From Maricaulis maris MCS10 (lineage in GTDB: Bacteria > Pseudomonadota > Alphaproteobacteria > Caulobacterales > Maricaulaceae): 64,000 nucleotides of DNA. The notes beneath the pieces are model-generated. The model had not been told where the DNA came from. It saw only the letters and a program-made list of their open reading frames with translations, and searched no databases. The stretch lies in NCBI RefSeq assembly GCF_000014745.1, contig NC_008347.1, positions 3,116,001 through 3,180,000 of the forward strand. Reading direction: 5' to 3'. Shown in pieces: positions 1 to 9,878 of the stretch. Position 1 is the first letter of the stretch. Every line of letters begins with the position of its first letter. Made by a program: the position numbers and the translations under genes.

Positions 1-169
1 TGAATTCGCCGGGACGGTATTCACGCATTCCTTATGACTGCCTGCACCTGCACGCCGTCACCCCGGCCCGCTAGGATCACCAATAGACCGGGTGCGTGAC
101 GGGATCGCGGATTGGATCAAATCTTGCACCGTGTGCGGTTGAAGTTGTTCAGAGTGAGTACTGTAGTCC
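1..169. other. Left edge, no gene seen
   Basis: No reading frame with a credible start, ribosome binding site or recognisable product lies here. An overlapping frame that starts near 112 has arginine- and histidine-rich composition typical of an out-of-frame shadow. The stretch probably holds the promoter of the TspO-like gene and the end of whatever lies to the left of the window. Confidence 0.5.
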
Positions 170-685
170 ATGGCCGAGAAACGGCACGGTCCAGGTGTCA
201 TTACCCTGCTGGTTTACCTGATTGGCGCTGCCTCGCTGGCAGGCGGCCTGTCGGGCTGGCTCCATGCGACCGGGGCGATGGAATGGGCCCGGACACTGGA
301 CGCGCCGAACTGGGCGCCCAGTTTTGCGCTGATGAACATCATCGGCCTGTTCATTCCCATATTCATCATCATCGCATTGTGGATTGCCCAGCGCAGCGGC
401 CGGGACGGCATGCGCCTGCTCTGCACACTGCTCATTGCCCTTCTGCTGGCGGGAATGGCCATGCAGATCTGCGTCTTCTTCGGCTCACGTGACCCGGCAC
501 TGGGTTTCCTTGCTGCCATGGCCATGTGGGTCTATGCGCTGTTCGCGACCGGCATTGTCGGACGCGCATCATCGCCCGCCGGCGTGCTATTGTGGGTGCC
601 CTTCGGCTGGCTCACCTTGCTGCTGGTCCTCGGCTTCGAATTGATGCGCCTGAACGCGCCCGGCACGTTTGCGGGCGGGCTCTGA
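170..685 (+). CDS. TspO/MBR-like integral membrane protein
   Basis: A 171-residue, very hydrophobic protein with about five predicted membrane segments, the size and topology of TspO/MBR (translocator protein) family members. The stretch around residues 40-70, with LDAPNWAPSFAL, resembles the family's L-x-x-P-x-W-x-P signature after the first helix. Known TspO proteins bind porphyrins or sterol-like ligands and in alphaproteobacteria modulate photosynthesis or stress genes; nothing here shows the ligand. The ATG at 170 has only a weak upstream GAGTGAG. It converges on mdh, with a shared hairpin terminator between them. Family assignment is likely but distant, since some TspO aromatic positions are replaced. 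Confidence 0.7.
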   Translation: MAEKRHGPGVITLLVYLIGAASLAGGLSGWLHATGAMEWARTLDAPNWAPSFALMNIIGLFIPIFIIIALWIAQRSGRDGMRLLCTLLIALLLAGMAMQICVFFGSRDPALGFLAAMAMWVYALFATGIVGRASSPAGVLLWVPFGWLTLLLVLGFELMRLNAPGTFAGGL

Positions 686-753
686 GCCGAGAGGTCCTGG
701 CGATGGGTGCGCAACCCATCATGATAGCCCTGGGAAGCTGGCTCCAGACATGA

Positions 754-781
754 AAACGCCGACCCGGTCGGGTCGGCGTTT
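754..781. terminator. Bidirectional rho-independent terminator
   Basis: A perfect 12-bp stem (754-765 with 770-781) closes a GGTC tetraloop. It is flanked by A-runs on the left arm and T-runs on the right arm, so it can end transcription of the TspO-like gene from the left and mdh from the right. Confidence 0.85.
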
Positions 782-804
782 CACGTCAAACTGCCCGTCA
801 CGCA

Positions 805-1838
<1,034 letters not shown>

Positions 1839-1945
1839 GACGGCGATATCGACGCAGGCGTCACGCGGACCCTTGAGGCGGTAGAATTCGTGCCGCCAGA
1901 ACACCGGGCAATGGGCAAGTGCCCGCACGCCTCCAACATGGCCGG

Positions 1946-2740
1946 TCAGCGCTGATACAGGACGTCGAACGCGGCCGGCTTGCGCGCGGGGACCGGCGTG
2001 ATCCCGGCGAAGCGCCGAAAATCCCGGGTCATGTGAGCCTGGTCGGCATAGCCGGCAAGGTCGGCGACTTCGCTCAACGGTCTACCCGCCTTGATGGCCT
2101 CCCGGGCCCGATGAAAACGGAAAATGCCGACCAGGTCGCCAGCGGGCAGACCGCATGACCGCTCGAACCGTCTTCGGATGGTTCGTTCGCCAAGCCCCGT
2201 GCGGGTCACCAGTTGCCGGATCGAAACGGCGTCGCCTCCCCTCAACGACGAGACGAGGTCGACGACATCATCAGGGAGCTCACACAGCCTGAGACAATCA
2301 TCCAGAAGCGGTGTGGAGATGGTCAGAAAATCGGCCGGGCTTGCTGCCTGGCGCGCCAATGCCAGCAATCTTTCTGACGGTCCCGGGCCGATGATGGTGT
2401 CAAGCGCGACGGACCGGTTGCGCCAGACGGAAGGGTCGCGCCCCAGCCCGCCGACCGCCCACGGGTGGAGACGGATTCCCAGCACATCCATCGGCCCCGA
2501 TAGTCCTAACGTGAGTGCCCGATTGAGGGGGCCATAGAGAAAGGCATCGGACTGACGCACCCAGCCGTCACCCGACCTCTCGAGTGGTGGTGTCCCGCGA
2601 TGCAGGATGATTTCACAACACCCGTCCGGTGCTATCATCTGCGGCGACTCGTCACCGCCATGACGCAAGTGCCACACCTCGGAGACGAGATCGGCCATAC
2701 CGCCCGTCACCGGTTCGACGTGGTATTCAACCTCGTCCAT
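1946..2740 (-). CDS. AraC-family transcriptional regulator (DUF6597-type N-terminus)
   Basis: A 264-residue DNA-binding protein. The last ~95 residues form an AraC/XylS double helix-turn-helix, including RQLVTRTGLGERTIRRRFE and LSEVADLAGYADQAHMTRDF, followed by the usual F-x-G-I-T-P segment. The N-terminal part, with IAPDGCCEIILHRG, matches the DUF6597 module common in AraC regulators of unknown signal. I start it at the ATG at 2740, which has an AGGGGG ribosome site six bases upstream; a second in-frame ATG seven codons further upstream lacks this. It is divergent from the small secreted protein at 2818, which could be its target. Effector unknown. Confidence 0.9.
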   Translation of the reverse strand: MDEVEYHVEPVTGGMADLVSEVWHLRHGGDESPQMIAPDGCCEIILHRGTPPLERSGDGWVRQSDAFLYGPLNRALTLGLSGPMDVLGIRLHPWAVGGLGRDPSVWRNRSVALDTIIGPGPSERLLALARQAASPADFLTISTPLLDDCLRLCELPDDVVDLVSSLRGGDAVSIRQLVTRTGLGERTIRRRFERSCGLPAGDLVGIFRFHRAREAIKAGRPLSEVADLAGYADQAHMTRDFRRFAGITPVPARKPAAFDVLYQR

Positions 2741-2817
2741 TTCGCCCCCTGTCCGGATCATTCAAGACGCCGTGTTCCGACCCTGTCAATAATGCGGCAC
2801 CAAGCCGGAGACCCATC

Positions 2818-3297
2818 ATGATCACCAGACCTCAGACCCGCCAAGCATCGCTCATCCGCACTTTGATCGTGCCCTGCCTTGTCGGCATTGCAGGATCTGC
2901 CGCCGCCGCGGATGATGGCGATCTCGATTGGCTCGCCGGTCACTGGAAGAGTGGTGGCGACGACCCTGTGATTGAGGAGATCTGGACCGACGATGCCGGT
3001 GGTCTCCTGCTTGGCCTCAACCGAACACAAGTCGGCGGTCAGGCGGTTGCCTTCGAGTTTCTGCGGATCGAACGCACCCCGACCGGAAGCCGCTATTGCG
3101 CCCAGCCGGGTGGTCGGCCGGCGACCTGTTTCGATCTGACCACCCTGTCCGCCAGCTCTGCCCGCTTTGAAAATCCGGACAACGACTTCCCGCAAATCAT
3201 CGAATACAGGCGCGACGGGCGCTCATTGACCGCCACGATCGCTGACCTGTCAGGCGAACAAGCCATGGTGTTCAGCTGGGAGCGCGTCGGAGACTGA
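2818..3297 (+). CDS. Secreted DUF6265-like protein
   Basis: A 159-residue protein with an N-terminal signal peptide ending near the Ala-rich stretch at residues 27-33, then a domain with DLDWLAGHWKS, EEIWTDDAGGLLLG, FEFLRIE and FENPDNDFPQIIEYRR. These are characteristic of the DUF6265 family of small periplasmic beta-rich proteins of unknown function. The ATG at 2818 has a GGAG site eight bases upstream and supersedes a longer frame. It is divergent from the AraC regulator, and its TGA abuts the stop of the O-methyltransferase on the other strand (TGATCA). Confidence 0.75.
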   Translation: MITRPQTRQASLIRTLIVPCLVGIAGSAAAADDGDLDWLAGHWKSGGDDPVIEEIWTDDAGGLLLGLNRTQVGGQAVAFEFLRIERTPTGSRYCAQPGGRPATCFDLTTLSASSARFENPDNDFPQIIEYRRDGRSLTATIADLSGEQAMVFSWERVGD

Positions 3298-3975
3298 TCA
3301 ACGCCGCATCGCCATCAGGATACCGTCGCCCAATGTCGTGAACGCCATGTCGACCCGATCATCATCCCGCACCTTGGCCGCCAGCACAGCCAGGGCCTCG
3401 GCGTCAGGGTCGGTCGCCCGCTTGGCCGGATCGGCCACGCTGCCGCTCCACAGCACATTGTCGAACAGGATCAGTCCGCCCGACCGGACCAGCTTGAGAC
3501 CCGCTTCGTAGTAGTCATCATATCCGGTCTTGTCGGCATCAATGAAAACCATGTCGACCGTGCCGCCGATCTCACTCACGAGATTCGTGAGGGTGTCCCG
3601 CGCATCGCCCAGCCGCAGATCAATCTGGTCGGCAATACCCGCCTCGTCCCAATACCCACGCGCCTTGTCTGTGTAGGGCTCGGAAATGTCGCAGCCGAAC
3701 AGTCGCGCCTCCGGTCCATGCATGTCGCGCATCGCCAGCATGGTCGCGAGGGCGGAGTAGCCGGTGAACACACCGACCTCCACCGCTGTCTTCGCGGACA
3801 CCAGACGGGCGCACATCTGCAGGAAAGCGCCCTGCTCGGGCGAGATCTGCATGCGGGCGATATCGCCCATCGCATCCGTTTCAAGGCGGCAACGCTCCAG
3901 AACCGATGGCTCGGCGCGGTTCGCGCCGCGCACATAGGCCGTCACATTGGCATTCAGGCCGATTGATCGTGACAT
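3298..3975 (-). CDS. Class I SAM-dependent O-methyltransferase (CCoAOMT-like)
   Basis: A 225-residue cytoplasmic methyltransferase of the cation-dependent catechol/caffeoyl-CoA O-methyltransferase family. Motif I appears as VEVGVFTGYSAL, the acidic SAM-binding segment as LFGCDIS, and the metal and substrate-binding segment as MVFIDADKTGYDDYY, followed by GGLILFDNVLWSG. Length and order fit bacterial members, whose physiological substrates are usually unknown. The ATG at 3975 is preceded by a strong GGAGGAG. The gene lies 17 bp downstream of zapE and is probably co-transcribed with it. Confidence 0.92.
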   Translation of the reverse strand: MSRSIGLNANVTAYVRGANRAEPSVLERCRLETDAMGDIARMQISPEQGAFLQMCARLVSAKTAVEVGVFTGYSALATMLAMRDMHGPEARLFGCDISEPYTDKARGYWDEAGIADQIDLRLGDARDTLTNLVSEIGGTVDMVFIDADKTGYDDYYEAGLKLVRSGGLILFDNVLWSGSVADPAKRATDPDAEALAVLAAKVRDDDRVDMAFTTLGDGILMAMRR

Positions 3976-3992
3976 CGTCTCTCCTCCATGGC

Positions 3993-5138
3993 TCAGGCCT
4001 GCCGGCTGGCCGGCTGGTCGCGCCGCTCGGCGGCGAGGTATTCATGCGTCCGCATTTCCATCAGGCGGGAGGCCGTCCGTTCGAACTCGAACGCCCCGTC
4101 ACCGGCCGGATAGAGATCAACAGGTTGCGCGTCCGCGCTCATGACCAGCTTCGCCCGCGCCTCATAGAGGGCGTCAATCAGGGTGACGAAACGCTTTGCC
4201 TCATTCCGCTTGTCCGGTGACAGCTTCGGAACGTATTCCAGCAGCACTGTATGGAAACGCTCGGCTATGGCCAGATAGTCCGCGGCGCCCAAGGGGCGGG
4301 CGCATAATTCGGAGAATGTGAACCGGGCCACCCCGGCAGCCTCGCGATCGACCTGCAGCGCCCGGCCATCGACATCGAGCGCACAGTGTTGCGGCACAGC
4401 GCCGGAGGTCAGGCGCTCCCAGGCTTTGTCCATGGCCAGCTCGGCATCCGCGGACAGGGGCGAATAGAAGACCGGCGCCGCTTCGAGCTGACGGAGGCGG
4501 AAATCGGTGCCGCCATCCAGTTCCATGACCTGCAGGCTTTGCTTGAGCAGCTCGATCACAGGCAGGAAGCGCTGGCGGTTCAGCCCGTTCTTGTAGAGAT
4601 CGTCGGGATGACGGTTCGAGGTCGCTACGAGGACCACGCCCCGCTTGAGGAATTGCTCGAACAGACGCCCCAGGATCGAAGCATCAGCGATGTCGGTGAC
4701 CTGAAACTCGTCGAAAGCGAGCAGGCGGGCCTGCCCGGCAATGGCCTTCGCCACCGGCGGAATCGGATCGTCGCCCGCACCGCGCACATATTCCGGTCGC
4801 TTTCGCCGCTCCGCATCGGACAGTTTCCGCCAGGCCGTCATCCGTCGATGAACGTCCTGCATGAATTCATGGAAGTGAGCCCGGCGCTTGGGAGAGACCG
4901 GCGCCTGGTCGACAAACAGATCCATCAACATGGACTTGCCCCGGCCGACACCGCCCCACAGATAGAGCCCGGTCGGCGCCGGGTCCGGCTTGCCGAACAA
5001 CTTCTTGCGGTCCGGTCGCCATGCCGCGAGCCGTGCTGACAGATCCGTCAGCGCGGCAGCCGCCCGCTCCTGCTCGGCATCTGCATTCAGGGTACCGGCT
5101 TCAATGCGCTGGCGCAGGACTGAAAGTGGCGTCGTCAT
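3993..5138 (-). CDS. zapE: Cell division protein ZapE (AFG1-like ATPase)
   Basis: A 381-residue P-loop ATPase of the ZapE/AFG1/LACE1 family. Walker A is GGVGRGKS (residues 62-69) and Walker B is [11 protein letters not shown]; the segment [21 protein letters not shown] is the family's sensor region. In E. coli ZapE associates with the Z-ring under stress; mitochondrial AFG1 assists quality control of respiratory complexes. The start at 5138 has a poor ribosome site, but the reading frame begins where the family normally does. Upstream is a ~180-bp divergent gap to the SnoaL-like gene. Confidence 0.93.
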   Translation of the reverse strand: MTTPLSVLRQRIEAGTLNADAEQERAAAALTDLSARLAAWRPDRKKLFGKPDPAPTGLYLWGGVGRGKSMLMDLFVDQAPVSPKRRAHFHEFMQDVHRRMTAWRKLSDAERRKRPEYVRGAGDDPIPPVAKAIAGQARLLAFDEFQVTDIADASILGRLFEQFLKRGVVLVATSNRHPDDLYKNGLNRQRFLPVIELLKQSLQVMELDGGTDFRLRQLEAAPVFYSPLSADAELAMDKAWERLTSGAVPQHCALDVDGRALQVDREAAGVARFTFSELCARPLGAADYLAIAERFHTVLLEYVPKLSPDKRNEAKRFVTLIDALYEARAKLVMSADAQPVDLYPAGDGAFEFERTASRLMEMRTHEYLAAERRDQPASRQA

Positions 5139-5321
5139 GTCGCCAAGGCTTCGGCGTTGCGGGCGGCGAGGTCAATGGTGCCGGGGCGGACAAGCTGCGT
5201 TTGGGAGGAGCGGGCGCGGAAACACAGAAAATTGAACCGGGCAGCGATGTGTCCGGGATGGCCATATGGAACTGGCAGCGGCAAAGTCCCAATCGCTGGT
5301 TGGGGCCAACAGGATAACACC

Positions 5322-5786
5322 ATGAATTTTCTCCGATTGCTTTGTGCTTGTCTGCTCCTCTCCTCAGCCGGTGCCGCCGCACAATCCATAGATGACGGCT
5401 CGACGTTCACTGACGCGGAGTCCGAGATCCGCGCCGTGATTTCGGACTATTTCTGGGGACGTCAGGCGGGCGACCCCGAGCAATTGGGTCGCGCATTCAA
5501 CCTGGACAACGGACAGTTCGCGTATGTGCGCCGGACTGACGACGGCGACTCAGTTGTGGCCATGTCACTGGCGGATTTCGCCGCCCGGGCCGATGGGCCA
5601 CTTGCCAGTCCAAATGACGGCCGGATCCTGAGCCTCGACATAGTGGGTGACCAGATGGCGTTCGTGAAATTCGAACTGGCCGGCGAACCCCGCACATTCA
5701 TCGACTACTTTGTGCTCTACCAGGTCAATGGCCGCTGGACGATCCAATCCAAAACCTCGGCCGTATTCATGCATCAGGACGAATAG
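5322..5786 (+). CDS. Secreted lumazine-binding/SnoaL-like protein
   Basis: A 154-residue protein with a signal peptide (hydrophobic residues 3-17, cleavage near SAGAAA) and a cone-shaped NTF2/SnoaL-like domain. The pattern EIRAVISDYFWGRQAGD, an FIDYFVLYQVNGRW strand pair and a late KTSAVF is that of the putative lumazine-binding family (PF12893-type). Such proteins are usually small periplasmic ligand binders with unknown ligands. The ATG at 5322 has AGGA eight bases upstream; a longer frame from 5157 lacks a plausible start. Confidence 0.7.
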   Translation: MNFLRLLCACLLLSSAGAAAQSIDDGSTFTDAESEIRAVISDYFWGRQAGDPEQLGRAFNLDNGQFAYVRRTDDGDSVVAMSLADFAARADGPLASPNDGRILSLDIVGDQMAFVKFELAGEPRTFIDYFVLYQVNGRWTIQSKTSAVFMHQDE

Positions 5787-5823
5787 TCCGAAGCGGTCGC
5801 AAGCCGCTGTCGGCCGGCAAGAC

Positions 5824-6252
5824 TCAACCTGCGATGCCAGCCAGTGCCACGCGCATGGCATCCGGCAGCGGGACTGGCCGGCGTGTATCCCGGTCAACAT
5901 AGACATGGACGAAGCGACCCTGCGCTGCAGGATCGTCTTCGCCCTGCCTGAACAGGCCGATTTCAAAGCTGACTGATGAATTGCCCAGTCGGGCGACCCG
6001 AACACCGGCTTCCACTGTTTCCGGGAAGGCAAGCGGCGCGAAATAATTGCACCCGGTTTCGACCACAAGGCCGATAACCGCGCCCGCATGGATGTCGAGG
6101 CCGGCCTCCTCGATCAGGAAGCAATTCACTGCGGTATCAAAAAAGCCGTAATAGGCGGCATTGTTGATGTGGCCGTAAATATCGTTGTCCGCCCAACGGG
6201 TCGGCAAGGCTCGGATTCGGGGATAGGCGCTGCGGCCAAGCTTCTCGATCAC
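5824..6252 (-). CDS. Hotdog-fold acyl-CoA thioesterase
   Basis: A 142-residue 4-hydroxybenzoyl-CoA thioesterase-like protein (YbgC/FadM type). The N-terminal [20 protein letters not shown] holds the catalytic Asp and the typical D-x-x-GH-x-NN pattern. Known members hydrolyse acyl-CoA thioesters in the cytoplasm; the chain specificity cannot be read from sequence. It starts with GTG at 6252, overlapping the stop of the upstream alcohol dehydrogenase by four bases (GTGA), which indicates translational coupling in a two-gene operon. Confidence 0.9.
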   Translation of the reverse strand: MIEKLGRSAYPRIRALPTRWADNDIYGHINNAAYYGFFDTAVNCFLIEEAGLDIHAGAVIGLVVETGCNYFAPLAFPETVEAGVRVARLGNSSVSFEIGLFRQGEDDPAAQGRFVHVYVDRDTRRPVPLPDAMRVALAGIAG

Positions 6253-7391
6253 AGCACCGACTCATAACAAGCGTGGGCGGCTTCCAGCGTCATCGGTCGC
6301 GGATTATTCTTCAAAAGGCGCTCCACCTTCATGGCGTCCTCGGCCATTTTTGGCAGGTCATTATGGGAGACACCGACCTGGCTCAGACGAGTTTCGATCC
6401 CGACGACGCCTGCAATGCGCTCCATTTCGGTGACCAAGGCTTCGGTCGAGGCTCCGGCGAGATCGAGATGCGCTGCCAGCTGCGTGTAAAGCGGCTCGGC
6501 GCTGGGTGCATTGTAGCGAAGGACTGGCGGCAACATCAGCGAGTTGGAGAGCCCGTGCGGCACATGGAATATCCCGCCGAGCGGGTAGGCCAGCGCATGG
6601 ACGGCGCCCACCGGGGCGTTGGCAAAGGCCTGGCCAGCCAGCAGCGCGCCCAGCAGCATGTCCTCGCGGGCCTCCATGTCGGCCCCGTCGAGGCAGGCCC
6701 GTTCGATCGATCCGTGCAGTTTCTTCAAACCGGCCAAGGCCAGAGCATCAGATACCGGATTTTTCTCGATCGCCGAGGTATAGGCCTCGATGGCATGCAC
6801 CATGGCGTCGATCCCGGTCGCCGCCGTGACATGGCGAGGCAGACCGAGCGTCAAAGCCGCATCGAGGACAGCCAGATCGCCATACAGGGCCGGATCATTG
6901 ACCCCCATTTTCGACGTTTCGCCGACGGTCACGACAGAAATCGGTGTGACCTCCGACCCGGTGCCCGCGGTCGTCGGGATCAGGATGAGCGGCAGTCTCT
7001 GACCCCGAACCTTGTTGACGCCATACATGTCGGACAGGGGCTGGTCACTGCCCAGCAGCAAGGCGACCAGCTTGGCTGTATCCAGTGACGACCCACCGCC
7101 AAAGCCAATCACCAATTGGGCGCCAAAATCGCGCGCCCTTGCGGTCGCCGCCAACACCATGTCTTCAGGCGGATCGGCGATCACCTCGTCCAGGACGAGC
7201 ACAGACAGACCCGCAACCTCCAGCTCGCCAAGTGGGGCATCAATCAGGCCGGCCTGTCGCACGCCCCGGTCAGTGACCAGGACGACACGCTCGACCCCGG
7301 CCAGGAGGGGGGCGGCTATGGTTGCCAATTCGGTCGCGGAACCGCGACCGGCGTGAATATGGGGAACGGTTCGGAACTGGAATGTGGCCAT
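6249..7391 (-). CDS. Iron-containing alcohol dehydrogenase
   Basis: A 380-residue group III (Fe-dependent) alcohol dehydrogenase. The NAD(P) loop [10 protein letters not shown] and the substrate region [14 protein letters not shown] are intact. The metal-ligand region shows [11 protein letters not shown] and [19 protein letters not shown], providing the expected Asp and three His. The fold oxidises or reduces primary alcohols and aldehydes; the specific substrate is not evident. First gene of an operon with the thioesterase. The ATG at 7391 lacks a clear Shine-Dalgarno sequence. Confidence 0.93.
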   Translation of the reverse strand: MATFQFRTVPHIHAGRGSATELATIAAPLLAGVERVVLVTDRGVRQAGLIDAPLGELEVAGLSVLVLDEVIADPPEDMVLAATARARDFGAQLVIGFGGGSSLDTAKLVALLLGSDQPLSDMYGVNKVRGQRLPLILIPTTAGTGSEVTPISVVTVGETSKMGVNDPALYGDLAVLDAALTLGLPRHVTAATGIDAMVHAIEAYTSAIEKNPVSDALALAGLKKLHGSIERACLDGADMEAREDMLLGALLAGQAFANAPVGAVHALAYPLGGIFHVPHGLSNSLMLPPVLRYNAPSAEPLYTQLAAHLDLAGASTEALVTEMERIAGVVGIETRLSQVGVSHNDLPKMAEDAMKVERLLKNNPRPMTLEAAHACYESVL

Positions 7392-7447
7392 TTTGGGCTA
7401 TCAACACCGGTTTACAGTTAACGGTATGTTTTCCATGTCCTACCGGC

Positions 7448-7477
7448 TGGTTTTTGGCAAGAGGATGGTTTTTGGCA
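7448..7477. repeat. Direct repeat of TGGTTTTTGGCA in a divergent promoter region
   Basis: Two identical 12-mers (7448-7459 and 7466-7477) are spaced 18 bp start to start in the AT-rich 262-bp gap between the divergent alcohol dehydrogenase and STAS-like genes. Tandem repeats here could be an operator, but no regulator is suggested by the neighbourhood. Confidence 0.45.
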
Positions 7478-7501
7478 GGTCGTCGCGCATTTTGTACGCA
7501 T

Positions 7502-7530
7502 TTGAATTGATTGAGAAGCGTTGGTTAAAT
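7502..7530 (+). promoter_or_regulatory. Candidate promoter for STAS-like gene
   Basis: TTGAAT (7502-7507) and TTAAAT (7525-7530) with 17 bp between them, in the most AT-rich part of the gap. The predicted transcript would have a leader of about 115 nt before the ATG at 7654. Confidence 0.4.
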
Positions 7531-7653
7531 TGCAAAAATGTAAGGCGCCGCAGGCACTTCCGACAAAGCTGCTCATTTTCGAATACTGGCGAACGGCGTT
7601 CGGAAAACCTATTTTCGGACAGCAACAAAAACAAAAGTGTGTAGGTGTCGAGT

Positions 7654-8031
7654 ATGACGGTCAGGGTGGACCTTATAGATGGCGGGTCCGTCATCGAAAT
7701 TCGCGCTAGCGGGCAAGCGACCCGGCGCGAGGCCGGTTGGGCAACTGAGCGGGCCCGCGAGCTCAGTCAGGATCAGGCGGTGCGGGCCATACTGGCAGAC
7801 TGTCGCGATGCCGAACGTCAGAATTCGGCCAAACTGTCCGCCGAGATCATCGAGAATTTCGTGTACGCGCTGGAGCGCCCTCTCCCCACCGCCTACATCA
7901 TCCCGCAGGTCTGGGATAACACTTACCAGGCGTCCGTCAGGAACGAAATCAACGAGCTTCCCGAGCAGGCGCGTTTCTTTACCGATCGTGACGAAGCCCT
8001 GTCCTGGCTTGCCGTCGCGCAAACCGCCTGA
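7654..8031 (+). CDS. STAS/SpoIIAA-like small protein
   Basis: A 125-residue soluble protein with alternating short strands and amphipathic helices (VIEIRASGQATRREA; RAILADCRDA) and a C-terminal FFTDRDEALSWLA. This resembles STAS/SpoIIAA-like domains, where the last motif is the edge helix. Function unknown; such domains act in regulatory partner switching or lipid/nucleotide binding. The ATG at 7654 has an AGGTG site; an in-frame GTG three codons upstream is less likely. A second protein with the same C-terminal motif lies at 51249-51647. Confidence 0.65.
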   Translation: MTVRVDLIDGGSVIEIRASGQATRREAGWATERARELSQDQAVRAILADCRDAERQNSAKLSAEIIENFVYALERPLPTAYIIPQVWDNTYQASVRNEINELPEQARFFTDRDEALSWLAVAQTA

Positions 8032-8055
8032 AACAAGGCACACAAATTCCCAGCA

Positions 8056-8088
8056 AAAAGGCCTCCCGGGCAATCCGGGAGGCCTTTT
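8056..8088. terminator. Bidirectional rho-independent terminator
   Basis: A perfect 14-bp stem (8056-8069 with 8075-8088) around a GCAAT loop, with flanking A5 and T4 runs. It separates the convergent STAS-like and mmsA genes and can serve both. Confidence 0.88.
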
Positions 8089-8107
8089 GCATTCGTGTCG
8101 GATATCG

Positions 8108-9607
8108 TCAGTTCATGGTCGGAATGACAAAGGCCTGATCACCGATATCGCCGGTAGGCCAGCGTTGGGTGACCGTCTTGATCTTGGTGAAGAAGCGGAT
8201 CCCGTCCGTTCCATACTGATTGGTGTCGGTGAAGGCCGACCGTTTCCAGCCGCCGAATGAATGATAGGCGACCGGGACCGGGATCGGCACATTGATGCCG
8301 ACCATACCGACCTGGACCTTGGACGCGAACTCCCGCGCAGCCAGGCCGTTTCGCGTGAAGATGGCAACACCATTGCCATACTGGTGTTCGGACGGCAGAT
8401 GGGCCGCCTCGTCGAGACTGTCAGCGCGCACGACCTGCAGGACCGGCCCGAAAATCTCTTCCTGATAGGCCGTCATCGAGGGCTTGACGTTATCGAACAG
8501 GGTCGGCCCGATGAAGAAGCCCTTTTCATGGCCCTGAAGCTCAAATCCGCGCCCGTCGAGCAGGAGGTCTGCGCCCTCGTCAATACCGGTCTGGATCCAC
8601 TTCTCGATCGAAGCCCGATGGGCGGCAGACACGACCGGCCCGTAGTGGGCATCAGCATCTGTCGAGATACCAACACGCAATTTGGCGGCTTCTTCCTTGA
8701 TGCGGCCGACAAACTCATCGGCCGTATCCTGACCGACCGGCACAGCGACCGGGAGCGCCATGCAGCGCTCCCCGGCAGACCCGAAAGCCGCGCCCAGGAA
8801 ATCCGTCACGACCTGGTCCATATCGGCGTCAGGCATGATGATGCCGTGGTTCTTGGCTCCACCCATCGCCTGGAAACGCTTGCCCTGCTGGGCGCAAGTC
8901 TGGGCAATGTAGTGGGCGATGTTGGACGATCCGACAAATGACACCGCCTTGATGTCGTCATTGTGGAGCAGCGCGTCGACCGCAGTCTTGTCGCCATGGA
9001 CGATTTGCAGGACGCCTTCGGGCAGGCCCGCCTCGACCATGAGCTCAGCCAGTCGGACCGGAACCGAAGGATCCTTCTCCGACGGCTTCAAAATCATCGC
9101 ATTGCCGGTCGCGAGGGCCATGCCCATGAACCACATCGGGATCATGGCCGGGAAGTTGAACGGCGAGATACCGGCCACAACCCCCAGCGGCTGCCGCATC
9201 GAGTAAACGTCAATGCCGGTTCCGGCGCTTTCCGTGTACTCGCCCTTCAGCAGGTGAGGCACACCGCAGGCGAATTCGATCACTTCGAGACCGCGGATCA
9301 GATCACCCTTTGAATCGGCAACAACCTTGCCATGCTCGGACGACAGCAGCTCCGCCAAGCTGTCCATTTCCGCTTCAACAAGCGACTTGTAGGTCATCAA
9401 AACGCGCGCCCGCCTTTGCGGGTTCATCGCCGCCCACTTCACCTGGGCGGTCTTGGCGTCTGCGACCGCGCGCGCGACTTCGTCCGTCGTTGCAAACTGG
9501 ACGCGAGCCTGAACCGCCCCGGTATTCGGGTTGTAGACATCGCCGAACTGGCCGGACGTTCCAACGGTCGTCTTGCCATTGAGGAAATGGTGGATATCGC
9601 GTGTCAT
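8108..9607 (-). CDS. mmsA: Methylmalonate-semialdehyde dehydrogenase (CoA-acylating)
   Basis: A 499-residue aldehyde dehydrogenase-fold enzyme that converts methylmalonate semialdehyde (and malonate semialdehyde) to propionyl- or acetyl-CoA with NAD+ and CoA, in valine, thymine and inositol breakdown. Family-specific segments include GVVAGISPFNFPAMIPMW, the cofactor region GSSNIAHYI, and the catalytic cysteine in GSAGERCMALPVAV. The C-terminal YGTDGIRFFTK is typical. The ATG at 9607 has a GGGAGCG site and gives the standard length; an upstream in-frame start would add 13 atypical residues. Confidence 0.95.
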   Translation of the reverse strand: MTRDIHHFLNGKTTVGTSGQFGDVYNPNTGAVQARVQFATTDEVARAVADAKTAQVKWAAMNPQRRARVLMTYKSLVEAEMDSLAELLSSEHGKVVADSKGDLIRGLEVIEFACGVPHLLKGEYTESAGTGIDVYSMRQPLGVVAGISPFNFPAMIPMWFMGMALATGNAMILKPSEKDPSVPVRLAELMVEAGLPEGVLQIVHGDKTAVDALLHNDDIKAVSFVGSSNIAHYIAQTCAQQGKRFQAMGGAKNHGIIMPDADMDQVVTDFLGAAFGSAGERCMALPVAVPVGQDTADEFVGRIKEEAAKLRVGISTDADAHYGPVVSAAHRASIEKWIQTGIDEGADLLLDGRGFELQGHEKGFFIGPTLFDNVKPSMTAYQEEIFGPVLQVVRADSLDEAAHLPSEHQYGNGVAIFTRNGLAAREFASKVQVGMVGINVPIPVPVAYHSFGGWKRSAFTDTNQYGTDGIRFFTKIKTVTQRWPTGDIGDQAFVIPTMN

Positions 9608-9878
9608 GGATGCGCTCCCGAAATCTCGTGTGGATCCGCTCCTCAACGGGACCGGTTTATGGCCGCTGACTTAGTATGCAACGCTCGAGCTGTCGAGAAG
9701 GGAGGCTGTTGCGGCGAGTCGCCAAACAAACCTCTCCGCGAATTGAACCTGAACCACGATTTACAATTGAATTGCCCTTGCTAAGTCGCGTCGAACACGA
9801 AAAAGTCACCGCAGTTTTGTGGGCCCCGTCCATCGCCTGTCCAGGCCGTCGGCGGAGCCAGGTATTACGGGGAAATTC

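Noticed and set aside
7384-7694. Short frames on both strands in the AT-rich gap
   Set aside because: No ribosome site or family, unusual composition due to AT-rich DNA; better explained as a promoter region.
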